Positions 45,144 through 53,505 of a stretch of 64,000 nucleotides of DNA are shown in pieces. The stretch is taken from positions 124,001 through 188,000 of the forward strand of contig JARHVB010000011.1 of NCBI GenBank assembly GCA_029222685.1, given 5' to 3'. The notes under the pieces were generated by a model. The model made no database searches, was not told where the DNA came from, and saw only the letters and a program-made list of their open reading frames with translations. Made by a program: the position numbers and the translations under genes. Position 1 is the stretch's first letter. Each line of letters opens with the position of its first letter. The DNA comes from Terripilifer ovatus. GTDB lineage: Bacteria; Pseudomonadota; Alphaproteobacteria; Rhizobiales; Beijerinckiaceae.

Positions 45144-46025
45144 ATGCGCACGATCGGCGTGATCGGGCTCGGCAAGATCGGCATGCCGATCGCCGAGCTG
45201 CTTTTGAAAAGCGGCTTCAACGTCGTCGGTTTCCGCCGCAGCGCCATGGATGCCTTGCAGGCAGCCGGCGGAACGCCATTGGGATCACCGGCGGAAGTCG
45301 CCCGGCAGGCCGATATCATCCTCTCCTGCCTGCCTTCCGAGGCAGCGCTCGACGAGGTGGTCAGCGGCCCTCAGGGACTTCTGCATGGCATGCGCGCCGG
45401 CCAGATCTGCCTGGAGCTCGGAACCTATCCCACTATCGTCAAGGAGCGCCAGCGCGAGCGGCTGGCGCAGATCGGCGCGATCTTTCTCGACGGTGAAATC
45501 AGCGGAACGCCGGGCATGGTCGCGGCCCGCAAGAGCGCCGTCTATATCAGCGGCGATGCGGAGGCTTGCGAGAGCGCCAGACCCGTCATCGCCGGCTTTT
45601 CCGATGCGTGTTTTTATTTCGGCGCCTTCGGCTCGTCCATCAAGGTGAAACTCATCGCCAATCTTCTGGTCACACTCAATGTCACCGCGGCCGGTGAGGC
45701 CATGGCCCTGGCGCGCGAGACCGGCATCGATCCGCATGCGATCATCCAGGCCGTGACGAGCGGCGCCGGCAATTCGACGCAATTTGCCATTCGCGCGCCA
45801 TGGATGGTGGACCGGAAGTTCCTGCCGGCGCAGGGCAGCATTGAACTGGTGTCTCACTATCAAAAGGCCATCAAGGACATGGCGACCGATCTTGGCGTCG
45901 CCACGCCGATGCTCGACAAGACCATCGAACTCTTCAACAAGGCGATGGCCGATGGTCTTGGTGGCCATGATGTCGCGGCCATCACGGAGGTTATCGTCGG
46001 CCTGCCACCGGGAGGGACATCTTAG
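45144..46025 (+). CDS. NAD(P)-dependent beta-hydroxyacid dehydrogenase-like protein
   Basis: A 293-residue member of the 3-hydroxyisobutyrate dehydrogenase/tartronate semialdehyde reductase family. The Rossmann motif IGVIGLGKIGMPIAELLLKS opens the protein, DGEISGTPGMVAARKSAVYI follows near residue 118, and KVKLIANLLVTLNV contains the catalytic Lys. GGGAGG precedes the ATG. The TAG stop (46023-46025) coincides with the left end of a MITE-like element, so the natural 3' end may have been altered by insertion. Function with the amidohydrolase upstream is inferred. Confidence 0.9.
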   Translation: MRTIGVIGLGKIGMPIAELLLKSGFNVVGFRRSAMDALQAAGGTPLGSPAEVARQADIILSCLPSEAALDEVVSGPQGLLHGMRAGQICLELGTYPTIVKERQRERLAQIGAIFLDGEISGTPGMVAARKSAVYISGDAEACESARPVIAGFSDACFYFGAFGSSIKVKLIANLLVTLNVTAAGEAMALARETGIDPHAIIQAVTSGAGNSTQFAIRAPWMVDRKFLPAQGSIELVSHYQKAIKDMATDLGVATPMLDKTIELFNKAMADGLGGHDVAAITEVIVGLPPGGTS

Positions 46026-46181
46026 GATGAGGTGAGGTTGACGTCAGACCGAGCCGAAAATGGCGGTTCTTGAGAACCGGCGGCTCTATTTAAAATTTGG
46101 CGTACCTTATGTACGTGAGCACCGGAAGCGCAGAGAGCCGCCATTTGCAGGCCGGTATCACGTGAAGTTCAGCTCATCCTA
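46023..46181. mobile_element. MITE-like element with 28-bp imperfect terminal inverted repeats
   Basis: The left end (46023 on) and the reverse complement of the right end (to 46181) agree at TAGGATGAG-x-TGA-xx-TT-x-ACGT-xxx-ACC. Inside are a perfect palindrome GGTTCTTGAGAACC (46065-46078), paired arms GCGGCTCT/AGAGCCGC (46080 and 46134) and a small hairpin CGTACCTTATGTACG. No ORF of note lies within. The first three bases are the stop codon of the dehydrogenase gene. The right end abuts a GAAGTGG-type repeat. Confidence 0.65.
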
Positions 46182-46285
46182 GAGCGTTTTCGAGTGAAGT
46201 GGTCACCGGTTCGCGTGAAGAAAACGCGTCAAAACAGAAAACTAGAGCTTCGGTTCTGATTCTATCAGAACCGAAAATGCTCTAG
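46181..46285. repeat. GAAGTGG-type palindromic repeat, copy 2
   Basis: AGAGCGTTTTC pairs with GAAAACGCG around GAAGTGGTCACCGGTTCGCG. A second stem, CGGTTCTGA/TCAGAACCG, follows at about 46250-46272. It lies directly against the MITE-like element, and its end touches the 3' end of the GST gene. Confidence 0.85.
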
Positions 46286-46902
46286 GCGAGGCCTTCGAGC
46301 TTCAGCATGTTCTGGACGGAGGGACGCGCCTTCATGCGCTGGTAATGCGCCGCGACATTCGGCGGCAATGGCCAGTTGGCGCGTTCGGCGATCCAGAATT
46401 CGAAGAAATAAAGCGCACTGTCGGCAATGGAGAAGTCGCCCATCAGCCATTCTTTCTTGTCGAGCTGCTTGTCGAGCAGGGCCAGGCCCTTTTCCGTCAT
46501 TTCCTTGCCGCGCGCCTTGATCTTGGGATGCTCCTCCTCGACGGTGCTGTAGTTCACCGTGCGCCAGAAGCGGGTCCATGCCTGCATGTGCAAGGTGGCG
46601 ACGATATAGTCGACCGTCTCCAGGGTGCGCGTCAGCTTCTCCGGGTCGGTTGCCAGCAGCTTCTTGTCCGGGTTGGTGAGGGCCAGCCACGTTGCGATCG
46701 CCGGAAATTCGGTCAGGACGGTTCCGTCGTCGCGCTCGAGTGCCGGCACTTTCGACTTCGGGTTGATCGCCATGTATTCCGGGCCAAACTGCGCCTGATT
46801 GGCGAAATCGACCTTTTTCAGATCGTAAGGCTTGCCGATTTCCTCCAGCAGAACGTGAATGCCCATCGCGCAGGTTCCGGGCATGTAATACAGCGTGGTC
46901 AT
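46282..46902 (-). CDS. Glutathione S-transferase family protein
   Basis: A 206-residue GST. The N-terminal thioredoxin-like domain starts LYYMPGTCAMGIHVLLEEIG and has the glutathione-binding NPKSKVPALERDDGTVLTEF with the cis-Pro and a TEF motif. The C-terminal helical domain (from about residue 85) ends MKARPSVQNMLKLEGLA, the usual finish for the beta/theta-like class. It may serve detoxification. gshB at 49448 supplies glutathione synthesis but is not co-transcribed. The stop lies right at a palindromic repeat. Confidence 0.88.
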   Translation of the reverse strand: MTTLYYMPGTCAMGIHVLLEEIGKPYDLKKVDFANQAQFGPEYMAINPKSKVPALERDDGTVLTEFPAIATWLALTNPDKKLLATDPEKLTRTLETVDYIVATLHMQAWTRFWRTVNYSTVEEEHPKIKARGKEMTEKGLALLDKQLDKKEWLMGDFSIADSALYFFEFWIAERANWPLPPNVAAHYQRMKARPSVQNMLKLEGLA

Positions 46903-46965
46903 GGCTGGTCTCCCTCGAAGGAAAATGACTTTCAGCCAAGGTTCTCACGTCGGTCCGGGCTTGGC

Positions 46966-47017
46966 TAGAGCATCGTGCGAAAAAGTGGACGCCGGCTTTC
47001 CGCAAAACGATGCTCTA
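46966..47017. repeat. GAAGTGG-related short palindromic repeat, copy 3
   Basis: TAGAGCATCGT at one end pairs with ACGATGCTCTA at the other around AAAGTGGACGCCGGCTTTCCGC. The 52-bp element lies in the 188-bp gap between the GST and receptor genes. It is a shortened relative of the copies at 13028, 46181 and 50449. Confidence 0.85.
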
Positions 47018-47090
47018 GTGGCAATACTTGGAGAACGCACACCGCCCTCGTCCGACCCTCGCGATGCGAGGGCCGGAATGAGCGGATTGA

Positions 47091-48125
47091 TCAATTGGCG
47101 AAAATCTCGCGCACCCGCTTGCGCACGTTCTCGTCGGCTTTCACCGTGTGCTCGACGACTTTCTGCAACAGCAGATGGTCGGCCGGTTCGATCGAGAGAT
47201 TCATCTTCGCCGCTTCAGCGAGGAGCTCGGGATCTTTCGCCATTTTCTGGAAACCCTCGCGCAGCGCGGCGGCGATGGCAGGCGGCAGGTTTGGCGGCGC
47301 CGTGTAGGCGCGTCCGATGGCCCCGCCGGAGGCATAGAGCGTCAGCAACTGCTTATCCGCGTCGGTCTTGGCGAATTCCAGCAGCGCCGGCACGTCCGCC
47401 AGTTCGGGATCGCGCTCGGGCAGATCCTGCAGGATGATCGTGATCTTCTTGTCGCGCAGCCAGTCCTGGTGCTGGGCCTTGATTACGGCCCAGGATGTGC
47501 CTGTGCCGTCGACTTCACCGCGTTCCATCGCCAGCATCGCCGGTCCGGAAGAGGGATAGCCTGAGACGACCTTGAATTTCGTGCCGATAAGGGCATTCAG
47601 CAGACGCGGCACGGTCTCGGCGAGATTGGCCGGACCCGTTCCGGCCATGGTCGTCTCGATCGTCTTGGCATCTTCGACCGATTTCGCCTTGGAGGTGTTC
47701 CAGACGAGATGGATGTTGTTGCTCGAGGCGATGCGGCCGATCCAGGTCAGCTTCGCCGCGTCATATTTGGCGCCGGGATTCTGCAACGCCTGTTCCATCG
47801 CCAGGGTCTCGCCCAGAGCGGCGATCGCAGTGCCATCCTTCGGCGCCACGGCGTAGATGTAGTTCGCCGCCTGCAGCGAGCCGGCGCCGGGCATGTTCTG
47901 CGGCACGACCGCGGGCTGGCCGGGGATGAAGCGGCCGAGATTGCGGGCGACAAGCCGCGCATAGAGATCGTAGCTGCCGCCCGGCGCATAACCGACCGAC
48001 ATGGTGATCGTCTTCTTGCCGGCATAGAATTGTTCGACGGATTGCTGCGCCTGCGCGCCGGTGGAAAATGCTCCACACGCTATTCCTGTGACGGCTGCCG
48101 CCAGAATTCCCTTGTGAAACGGCAA
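47091..48125 (-). CDS. TctC-family periplasmic receptor, long subfamily
   Basis: A 344-residue receptor with a Sec signal peptide ending near GAQAQ. The mature part reads EQFYAGKKTITMSVGYAPGG and FIPGQPAVVPQNMPGAGSLQ, as in the receptors at 35422 and 36814. The start is TTG, supported by GAGGAGG at the right distance. It follows an alpha/beta hydrolase gene on the same strand by 88 bp, which suggests the receptor's ligand is an ester or similar hydrolase substrate. No TctA or TctB gene is near. Confidence 0.9.
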   Translation of the reverse strand: MPFHKGILAAAVTGIACGAFSTGAQAQQSVEQFYAGKKTITMSVGYAPGGSYDLYARLVARNLGRFIPGQPAVVPQNMPGAGSLQAANYIYAVAPKDGTAIAALGETLAMEQALQNPGAKYDAAKLTWIGRIASSNNIHLVWNTSKAKSVEDAKTIETTMAGTGPANLAETVPRLLNALIGTKFKVVSGYPSSGPAMLAMERGEVDGTGTSWAVIKAQHQDWLRDKKITIILQDLPERDPELADVPALLEFAKTDADKQLLTLYASGGAIGRAYTAPPNLPPAIAAALREGFQKMAKDPELLAEAAKMNLSIEPADHLLLQKVVEHTVKADENVRKRVREIFAN

Positions 48126-48213
48126 TGGATCCCTCCTCGCGTCCGATGTTGCCCAAGTTTGCCGTCTTCATAGGCGAGCACCGCTTGCGCGTCCATCCCA
48201 TTTACGCCCACAG

Positions 48214-49029
48214 CTATGCCTTGAGGAAAGCTCCCACGGCCTTGCTGACAGCGGCTTCGCCCTCGATCGCGGCGGCATGGCCTGCGCCGGAAACGATCTG
48301 CAGATCGCCCGCACCCTTGAGGCCCTTGGCATAAGCCTCGCCATGGGCGCGCGGCACCATATGATCTTGTTCGCCCCACAGCACGAGCGACGGCATCGTG
48401 GCGCGGTGCAGCCGGTTGATCAGCGAGCGGTTGTAGAAATACGGCGGCTTGAAGCCGACGAAGGAGCCGAAGCGCAGCATGGCATAGCGCCGCGTTTCTT
48501 CGTCGAGATCGCCGCGTCCGTCGGGAAAATAGCGCAAGGCGTCCCTGGCGGTCGATGACGAGAACAGCACGTTGCGCAAGGTCTTGTAGTCGACGCCGCG
48601 TTCCGGCTGCGCATGCATGAAAATGTCCTCGATCAATTCGCCGGGCACAAACAGCCCGCAGGCGCCGATGAGCACCAGCTTCTTCACCCGCTCGGGATGG
48701 CGCACGGCGATCTCGGCGGCGATCCAGCCGCCGGCGCAATGGCCGACAAGCGTGAACTGCTTGAGGCTCAGCGCATCGAACAATTCGAGATAATGGAAGA
48801 CGACGTCTTCGACGCTGGTGCCGTCTTCGAGTTCGTCGCTGCCGTTGCAGCCCGGATGTGCCGGGGCGATGAGCTTGCCAGTGCCGGCCAAGGTCTTGTG
48901 AAACGCCAGCAGCTCGCCGGCGACGCCATGCACATCGGCGAAGCCGTGCAGGTAGACGATCGGTTCGCCCGTGCCTTCTTCGATCAGCGTGACCTTGCGT
49001 CCATTAAGATCGATATTGCGCGTGCTCAA
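48214..49029 (-). CDS. Alpha/beta hydrolase with Cys at the nucleophile position
   Basis: A 271-residue alpha/beta-fold hydrolase. The oxyanion region is VYLHGFADVHG, and the nucleophile elbow reads TLVGHCAGGW, so Cys98 stands where most relatives have Ser (TGC codon). The acid is in LVLWGEQDHMVP and the His in VSGAGHAAAIEGE. Cys nucleophiles are known in dienelactone hydrolases of this fold, so activity is plausible. It starts with TTG after CGGAG, and that TTG overlaps the stop of a small upstream ORF (TTGA). The receptor gene downstream is probably co-transcribed. Confidence 0.85.
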   Translation of the reverse strand: MSTRNIDLNGRKVTLIEEGTGEPIVYLHGFADVHGVAGELLAFHKTLAGTGKLIAPAHPGCNGSDELEDGTSVEDVVFHYLELFDALSLKQFTLVGHCAGGWIAAEIAVRHPERVKKLVLIGACGLFVPGELIEDIFMHAQPERGVDYKTLRNVLFSSSTARDALRYFPDGRGDLDEETRRYAMLRFGSFVGFKPPYFYNRSLINRLHRATMPSLVLWGEQDHMVPRAHGEAYAKGLKGAGDLQIVSGAGHAAAIEGEAAVSKAVGAFLKA

Positions 49030-49226
49030 TTCGTCAACTCCGATTGCTGCAACCTTGGTGTGTCATTCCCGCCAAGTGAAACGCGGAGCGGCAATCCAGA
49101 GGGCACGGTGACGTGACGGCCAGGCGGCGGCTCTGGGTTCCCGCTCGCGCCTGCGACGCGCCGGGAATGACAGCCGTTCGTTTTCGGCCATATTTTGAAG
49201 CGGCCTTGCCGGACCGGGGTGGTCAT
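49026..49226 (-). CDS. Possible short ORF (66 aa) partly encoded by a dispersed repeat
   Basis: ATG 49226 is preceded by a strong GGAGGAAACG, and the ORF opens MTTPVRQGRFKIWPKTNG. It then runs for about 37 residues through the inverted repeat copy at 49062-49171 and stops in a TTGA overlap with the hydrolase start. The good ribosome site and coupling suggest translation; the repeat-derived middle suggests a disrupted or leader gene rather than a folded protein. No homologue is recognised. Confidence 0.35.
   Translation of the reverse strand: MTTPVRQGRFKIWPKTNGCHSRRVAGASGNPEPPPGRHVTVPSGLPLRVSLGGNDTPRLQQSELTN
49062..49171. repeat. Dispersed GTCATTCCCG palindromic repeat, copy 4 (inverted)
   Basis: A 110-bp copy lying in the opposite orientation to the others: its flank AACCTTGGTGTGTCATTC is the complement of the downstream flank of copy 1. 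It is more diverged inside (GGCTCTGGGTTCCCGCTCGC) but keeps both GTCATTCCCG ends. It is inserted within the short ORF upstream of the alpha/beta hydrolase. Confidence 0.85.
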
Positions 49227-49238
49227 CGTTTCCTCCAT

Positions 49239-49447
49239 GCGGTCTGTTTGTCGCCGCTGATTGGCTGGTGCGCCGTTTGAAAGGCATCATTGCGCGCCGT
49301 CTCGCCGCAAAGATGGCCCATCGGGGGCCCAGGTGCAAGGGAAGCCTCGCGCGCAATTGAGCCGGGCCTCGCAGTCGCCCGCTTGTGTCACGCGCCGCAC
49401 AGGTTTACGCCAATGACATGTAAGGACTGACTGCCCGGAGATTTTGC
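49239..49447. other. Non-coding remainder of the 418-bp gap upstream of gshB
   Basis: Between the short minus-strand ORF and gshB I see no gene and no clear promoter boxes. The stretch must hold the divergent promoters. CCCGGAG at 49435-49441 is the gshB ribosome binding site. Confidence 0.5.
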
Positions 49448-50395
49448 ATGCCGCTTAATATTGCCGTCCAGATGGACCCGATCGAACGCATCAATATCGC
49501 GGGCGATTCAACCTTCGCCCTTCTGCTGGAGGCGCAGGCGAGGGGCCACAGGATTTTCTACTATACGCCCGAGCGGCTCTCGCTGGCGGGGCAGAAGGTC
49601 GTTGCCGAGGCGCGGCCGCTCCAGGTGCGCGACGAGGCCGGCAATCATTTCGCCCTGGGCGAGCGCCGCCGCATCGATCTCGGCGGCGAAGTCGATGTGG
49701 TGCTGCTGCGCCAGGATCCGCCGTTCGATCTTGCTTACATCACCACGACCCATCTGCTCGAGCGCATCCATCCGCAGACCCTGGTGGTGAACGATCCGGC
49801 CAGCGTGCGCAACGCGCCGGAAAAGCTGTTCGTCCTGAACTATCCGCAACTGATGCCCGACACCTTGATCACCCGCGACAAGGGCGAGATCGAGGCATTC
49901 CGCAAGCAGCATGGCGATGTCGTCATGAAGCCGCTCTACGGCGCCGGCGGCGCTGCCGTCTTCAAGGTCGCGCAGAAGGATCCGAACTTCGGGTCGCTGT
50001 TCGATCTGTTTTCGGTGACGTTCCGCGAGCCGTGGGTGGTGCAGCGTTTCCTGCCGAGAGTGACCGAAGGCGACAAGCGCATCATCCTCGTCGACGGTGT
50101 TGCCATGGGCGCGGTCAATCGCGTCCCGGCGGAAAACGACATCCGCTCCAACATGGTGCGCGGCGGGGCAGCGCGCGAAACCGACCTGACGCCGCGCGAA
50201 CGCGAAATCTGCCAGACCATCGGGCCGGAGCTGAAAAAGCGCGGGCTGATCTTCGTCGGCATCGACGTGATCGACGGCAATCTGACCGAGATCAACGTCA
50301 CCTCGCCGACGGGGCTCCGGGCGATCCGCAAGCTCGGCGGGCCCGACCTTGCCGCCGCCCTGTGGGACGCCATCGAAAGCAGGCGGGGCGCGTAA
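49448..50395 (+). CDS. gshB: Glutathione synthetase
   Basis: A 315-residue ATP-grasp enzyme joining gamma-glutamylcysteine and glycine. It starts [20 protein letters not shown], the family N-terminus, with [59 protein letters not shown] (ATP loop) and [20 protein letters not shown] near the end. Length is normal. No gshA is nearby. The stop is followed by a palindromic repeat. Confidence 0.96.
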   Translation: MPLNIAVQMDPIERINIAGDSTFALLLEAQARGHRIFYYTPERLSLAGQKVVAEARPLQVRDEAGNHFALGERRRIDLGGEVDVVLLRQDPPFDLAYITTTHLLERIHPQTLVVNDPASVRNAPEKLFVLNYPQLMPDTLITRDKGEIEAFRKQHGDVVMKPLYGAGGAAVFKVAQKDPNFGSLFDLFSVTFREPWVVQRFLPRVTEGDKRIILVDGVAMGAVNRVPAENDIRSNMVRGGAARETDLTPREREICQTIGPELKKRGLIFVGIDVIDGNLTEINVTSPTGLRAIRKLGGPDLAAALWDAIESRRGA

Positions 50396-50448
50396 AACCC
50401 TTGTTTCATGCACAATTTTTGCGCATTTTTCGGGTTTCTTGAGCATAA

Positions 50449-50545
50449 AGCGTTTTCAAGCGAAGTGGACGCCGGTTCGCGTGAAGAAAATGCTCGCTTT
50501 TTAAACGACTGGAATGTCTTTTCGATCGAAAAGACATTCCAGTTC
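50449..50545. repeat. GAAGTGG-type palindromic repeat, copy 4, with 34-bp perfect palindrome
   Basis: AGCGTTTTC pairs with GAAAATGCT around AAGCGAAGTGGACGCCGGTT. Downstream, 50509-50542 is a perfect 34-bp palindrome built of CTGGAATGTCTTTTCGA and its complement. It lies between gshB and glnD and may act as a transcription stop for gshB. Confidence 0.88.
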
Positions 50546-50589
50546 CAGACGGTTGCGGAACGCCGCGCCCTCTGTGCTAAATCGGTGCA

Positions 50590-53448
50590 ATGACCATGAC
50601 CGTCGTTTCGACAGACACCGCCAGCCGCGTTTTGCCCCGGCCGGCCAAACCATCGCACCACCCTCGCTCCGCCATCATTGACCGGCCCGCCCTGCAGGCC
50701 CGTCTCGACGAGATCGGCGGTCGCCTGGGGGCTGACCGCAACGCCATGCGGGCGGCAGCGCTGGAGGAATTCCGCACCGCCATGGCCGACGGCCAGGCGA
50801 TCGTGCGCGCCTGGTTCGAGGTCGACGGGCAGGGCCTGAAATGCGTCTCGCACCTGGGCTGGCTCGAGGATGAGGTCATCCGGGCGATCCATCATTTCGT
50901 CACCAGCTGGATGTACCCGGCCGACAATCCCTCCACCGCCGAGCGCATCGCCATCGTGGCCGTCGGCGGCTATGGGCGCGGCACCCTGGCGCCGGGCTCT
51001 GACATCGATCTCCTGTTCCTACTGCCCTACAAGCAGACCGCTTGGAGCGAGAGCGTCATCGAGGCGGTGCTCTACCTGCTGTGGGACCTGCGCCAGAAGG
51101 TCGGCCATTCGACACGCACCGTGAACGAATGCCTGCGCCAGGCGATGGGCGACATGACCATCCGCACCGCCCTGCACGAAGCGCGCTTCATTCTCGGCGA
51201 TGCGAGCCTGTTCGCGGATTTTCAGAAGCGTTTCGACAAGGAAATCGTCAGCAAGACGGCGCGCGAATTCGTCGCCGCCAAATTAGCCGAACGCGATTCC
51301 CGGCTGGCGAAGTCGGGCGCCTCGCGCTACGTGGTCGAGCCCAACGTCAAGGAAGGCAAGGGCGGCCTGCGCGATCTCAACACGCTTTTCTGGATCGCCA
51401 AATACGTCTACCGGGTGAGCGAGGTCAGCGATCTCATTCAGGCCGGCGTGTTCACTCAGCGCGAAGCGCGCCTGTTCCGTCGCTGCGAGGAATTCCTGTG
51501 GCGGGTGCGCTGCCACCTGCATTACGTTGCCGGCCGGCCCGAGGAGCGGTTGACCTTCGACTACCAGCGCACCATCGCCCAGCGCCTGGGTTATGCGACG
51601 CACAACGGTCTTTCCGACGTCGAGCGTTTCATGAAGCATTATTTCCTGATCGCCAAGGACGTCGGCGATCTCACCGCGATCGTCTGCGCCGCGCTGGAGG
51701 AGAAGCAGGCCAAGCCGCGCGCCGCGCTCAACCGTTTCATGGGCAAGCTGCGGCGGCGCTCGCAACCGCTGGAGTTCGGCGATTTCAGCATCGAGTTCGA
51801 TCGCATCACCGTCGCCAATTTCCATGTCTTCGAGACCGATCCGGTCAACCTGATCCGGCTCTACTGGCTGGCGGACCGACATCGCCTCGCCATTCACCCC
51901 GATGCCATGCGCCTGGTCACGCTGTCGCTGAAGCGGATCGATGCCAGCGTGCGCGAAAACGCCGAAGCCAACCGGCTGTTCATTGAAATCCTGACGTCCC
52001 GCAATGCGCCCGAAACGGTGCTGCGGCTGATGAACGAGGCCGGCGTGCTCGGCCGCTTCATCCCTGAGTTCGGCCGCATCGTCGCGATGATGCAGTTCAA
52101 CATGTATCATCACTTCACGGTGGATGAGCATCTGATCCGCTGCATCGGCATACTGTCGCGCATCGAATCGGGCGAACTGGTCGAGGATCATCCGGTCGCC
52201 AGCGAAATCCTGCCGACGATCTTCAATCGCAAGGTTCTTTATATCGCACTCTTCATTCACGACATCGCCAAGGGCCGGCCCGAGGATCATTCGATCGCAG
52301 GCGCCGCGGTCGCCCGCAAGATCTGCCCGCGCTTCGGCCTCACCGGCGGCGAGGTCGACACGGTCGCCTGGCTCATCGAACATCATCTCGACATGTCGAA
52401 TGTCGCGCAGGGCCGCGACCTGTCCGACCGCGGCACCATCGAGGCTTTCGCCAATACGGTGCAGACGCTGGAGCGCCTGCGCATGCTTCTGGTGCTGACG
52501 GTCTGCGACATTCGAGGTGTCGGCCCCGGCGTCTGGAACGGCTGGAAGGGCCAGTTGCTGCGCACGCTTTACTGGGAGACGGAACCGGTGCTGTCGGGTG
52601 GCCATTCGGCCATCGACCGCAAGCAGCGCGTCGTCATCGCCCAGGAAGAACTGCGCCGGGCGCTGGTCTGGTCAGATCCCGATTTCGAGGCTTATGCGGC
52701 GCGCCATTATCAGGCCTATTGGCTCAAGGTCGATCTCAAGCACAAGATCCGCCATGCCAACCTGTTGCGCCTGTGCGAGGTCGAACTGCGCTCGCTCGCC
52801 ACCGAATATCAGACGGAATCCTTCACCGGCGTCACCGAGCTCACTGTCGTCGCGCCCGATCATCCCCGCCTTCTGTCGATCATCGCCGGCGCCTGCGTCA
52901 TCGCCGGCGCGAATATCGTCGATGCACAGATCTTCACGACGACGGACGGTCTGGCCGTCGATACGATCTCGATCCGCCGCGCCTTCGATCTCGACGCCGA
53001 CGAAGAGCGGCGTGCGGCGCGGGTGACCGCGACGATCGAAAAGGCGCTGCGCGGCGAAATCCGCCTCGGCCAGATCGTCGCCGAGAAGAGCCAGGGTCCG
53101 AAGAGCCGCGAGAAGGCTTTCCACGTCGAGCCGGAGGTGATCATCGACAACAATCTGTCGAACCAGTTCACCGTGCTGGAAGTCGCCGGCCTCGACCGTC
53201 CGGGCCTGCTCTATGACCTGACGGCGGCGCTGTCGCGGCTCAACCTCAACATCGGATCGGCCCATATCGTGACCTTCGGCGAGAAGGCCGTCGACGCCTT
53301 CTACGTCACTGATCTGACCGGTCTGAAAGTGACCAATACCAGCCGCCAGGCGGCGATCCGGCGGCAATTGACTGAAATCCTGCAGATTCAGGAGCCCGCG
53401 GCCCGTTCTTCAGGCCGCAAAGCCACTCAAGAACCGGCTGGCGCTTGA
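50590..53448 (+). CDS. glnD: Bifunctional uridylyltransferase/uridylyl-removing enzyme
   Basis: A 952-residue PII-modifying nitrogen sensor. Domains in order: nucleotidyltransferase with VGGYGRGTLAPGSDIDLLFL (about residues 120-140), a helical linker, an HD phosphohydrolase domain with HHFTVDEHLIRC and ALFIHDIAKGRPEDHS (about residues 510-565), and two ACT domains at about 750-830 and 870-935 (TVLEVAGLDRPGLLYDL) that sense glutamine. It uridylylates PII proteins when nitrogen is low and reverses it when glutamine is high. Its residues and length are normal for Alphaproteobacteria. GrpE follows 57 bp downstream. Confidence 0.96.
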   Translation: MTMTVVSTDTASRVLPRPAKPSHHPRSAIIDRPALQARLDEIGGRLGADRNAMRAAALEEFRTAMADGQAIVRAWFEVDGQGLKCVSHLGWLEDEVIRAIHHFVTSWMYPADNPSTAERIAIVAVGGYGRGTLAPGSDIDLLFLLPYKQTAWSESVIEAVLYLLWDLRQKVGHSTRTVNECLRQAMGDMTIRTALHEARFILGDASLFADFQKRFDKEIVSKTAREFVAAKLAERDSRLAKSGASRYVVEPNVKEGKGGLRDLNTLFWIAKYVYRVSEVSDLIQAGVFTQREARLFRRCEEFLWRVRCHLHYVAGRPEERLTFDYQRTIAQRLGYATHNGLSDVERFMKHYFLIAKDVGDLTAIVCAALEEKQAKPRAALNRFMGKLRRRSQPLEFGDFSIEFDRITVANFHVFETDPVNLIRLYWLADRHRLAIHPDAMRLVTLSLKRIDASVRENAEANRLFIEILTSRNAPETVLRLMNEAGVLGRFIPEFGRIVAMMQFNMYHHFTVDEHLIRCIGILSRIESGELVEDHPVASEILPTIFNRKVLYIALFIHDIAKGRPEDHSIAGAAVARKICPRFGLTGGEVDTVAWLIEHHLDMSNVAQGRDLSDRGTIEAFANTVQTLERLRMLLVLTVCDIRGVGPGVWNGWKGQLLRTLYWETEPVLSGGHSAIDRKQRVVIAQEELRRALVWSDPDFEAYAARHYQAYWLKVDLKHKIRHANLLRLCEVELRSLATEYQTESFTGVTELTVVAPDHPRLLSIIAGACVIAGANIVDAQIFTTTDGLAVDTISIRRAFDLDADEERRAARVTATIEKALRGEIRLGQIVAEKSQGPKSREKAFHVEPEVIIDNNLSNQFTVLEVAGLDRPGLLYDLTAALSRLNLNIGSAHIVTFGEKAVDAFYVTDLTGLKVTNTSRQAAIRRQLTEILQIQEPAARSSGRKATQEPAGA

Positions 53449-53505
53449 TTTTTTGCGTAAGTGACCTGATATCCGCAGTTGAAATTGCACCCAACCGAGC
53501 AGGAC

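Noticed and set aside
12867..50545. Dispersed palindromes as CRISPR or tRNA genes
   Set aside because: The copies are kilobases apart with no regular spacers, and none has a cloverleaf or a T-arm of the GGTTCGAATCC kind.
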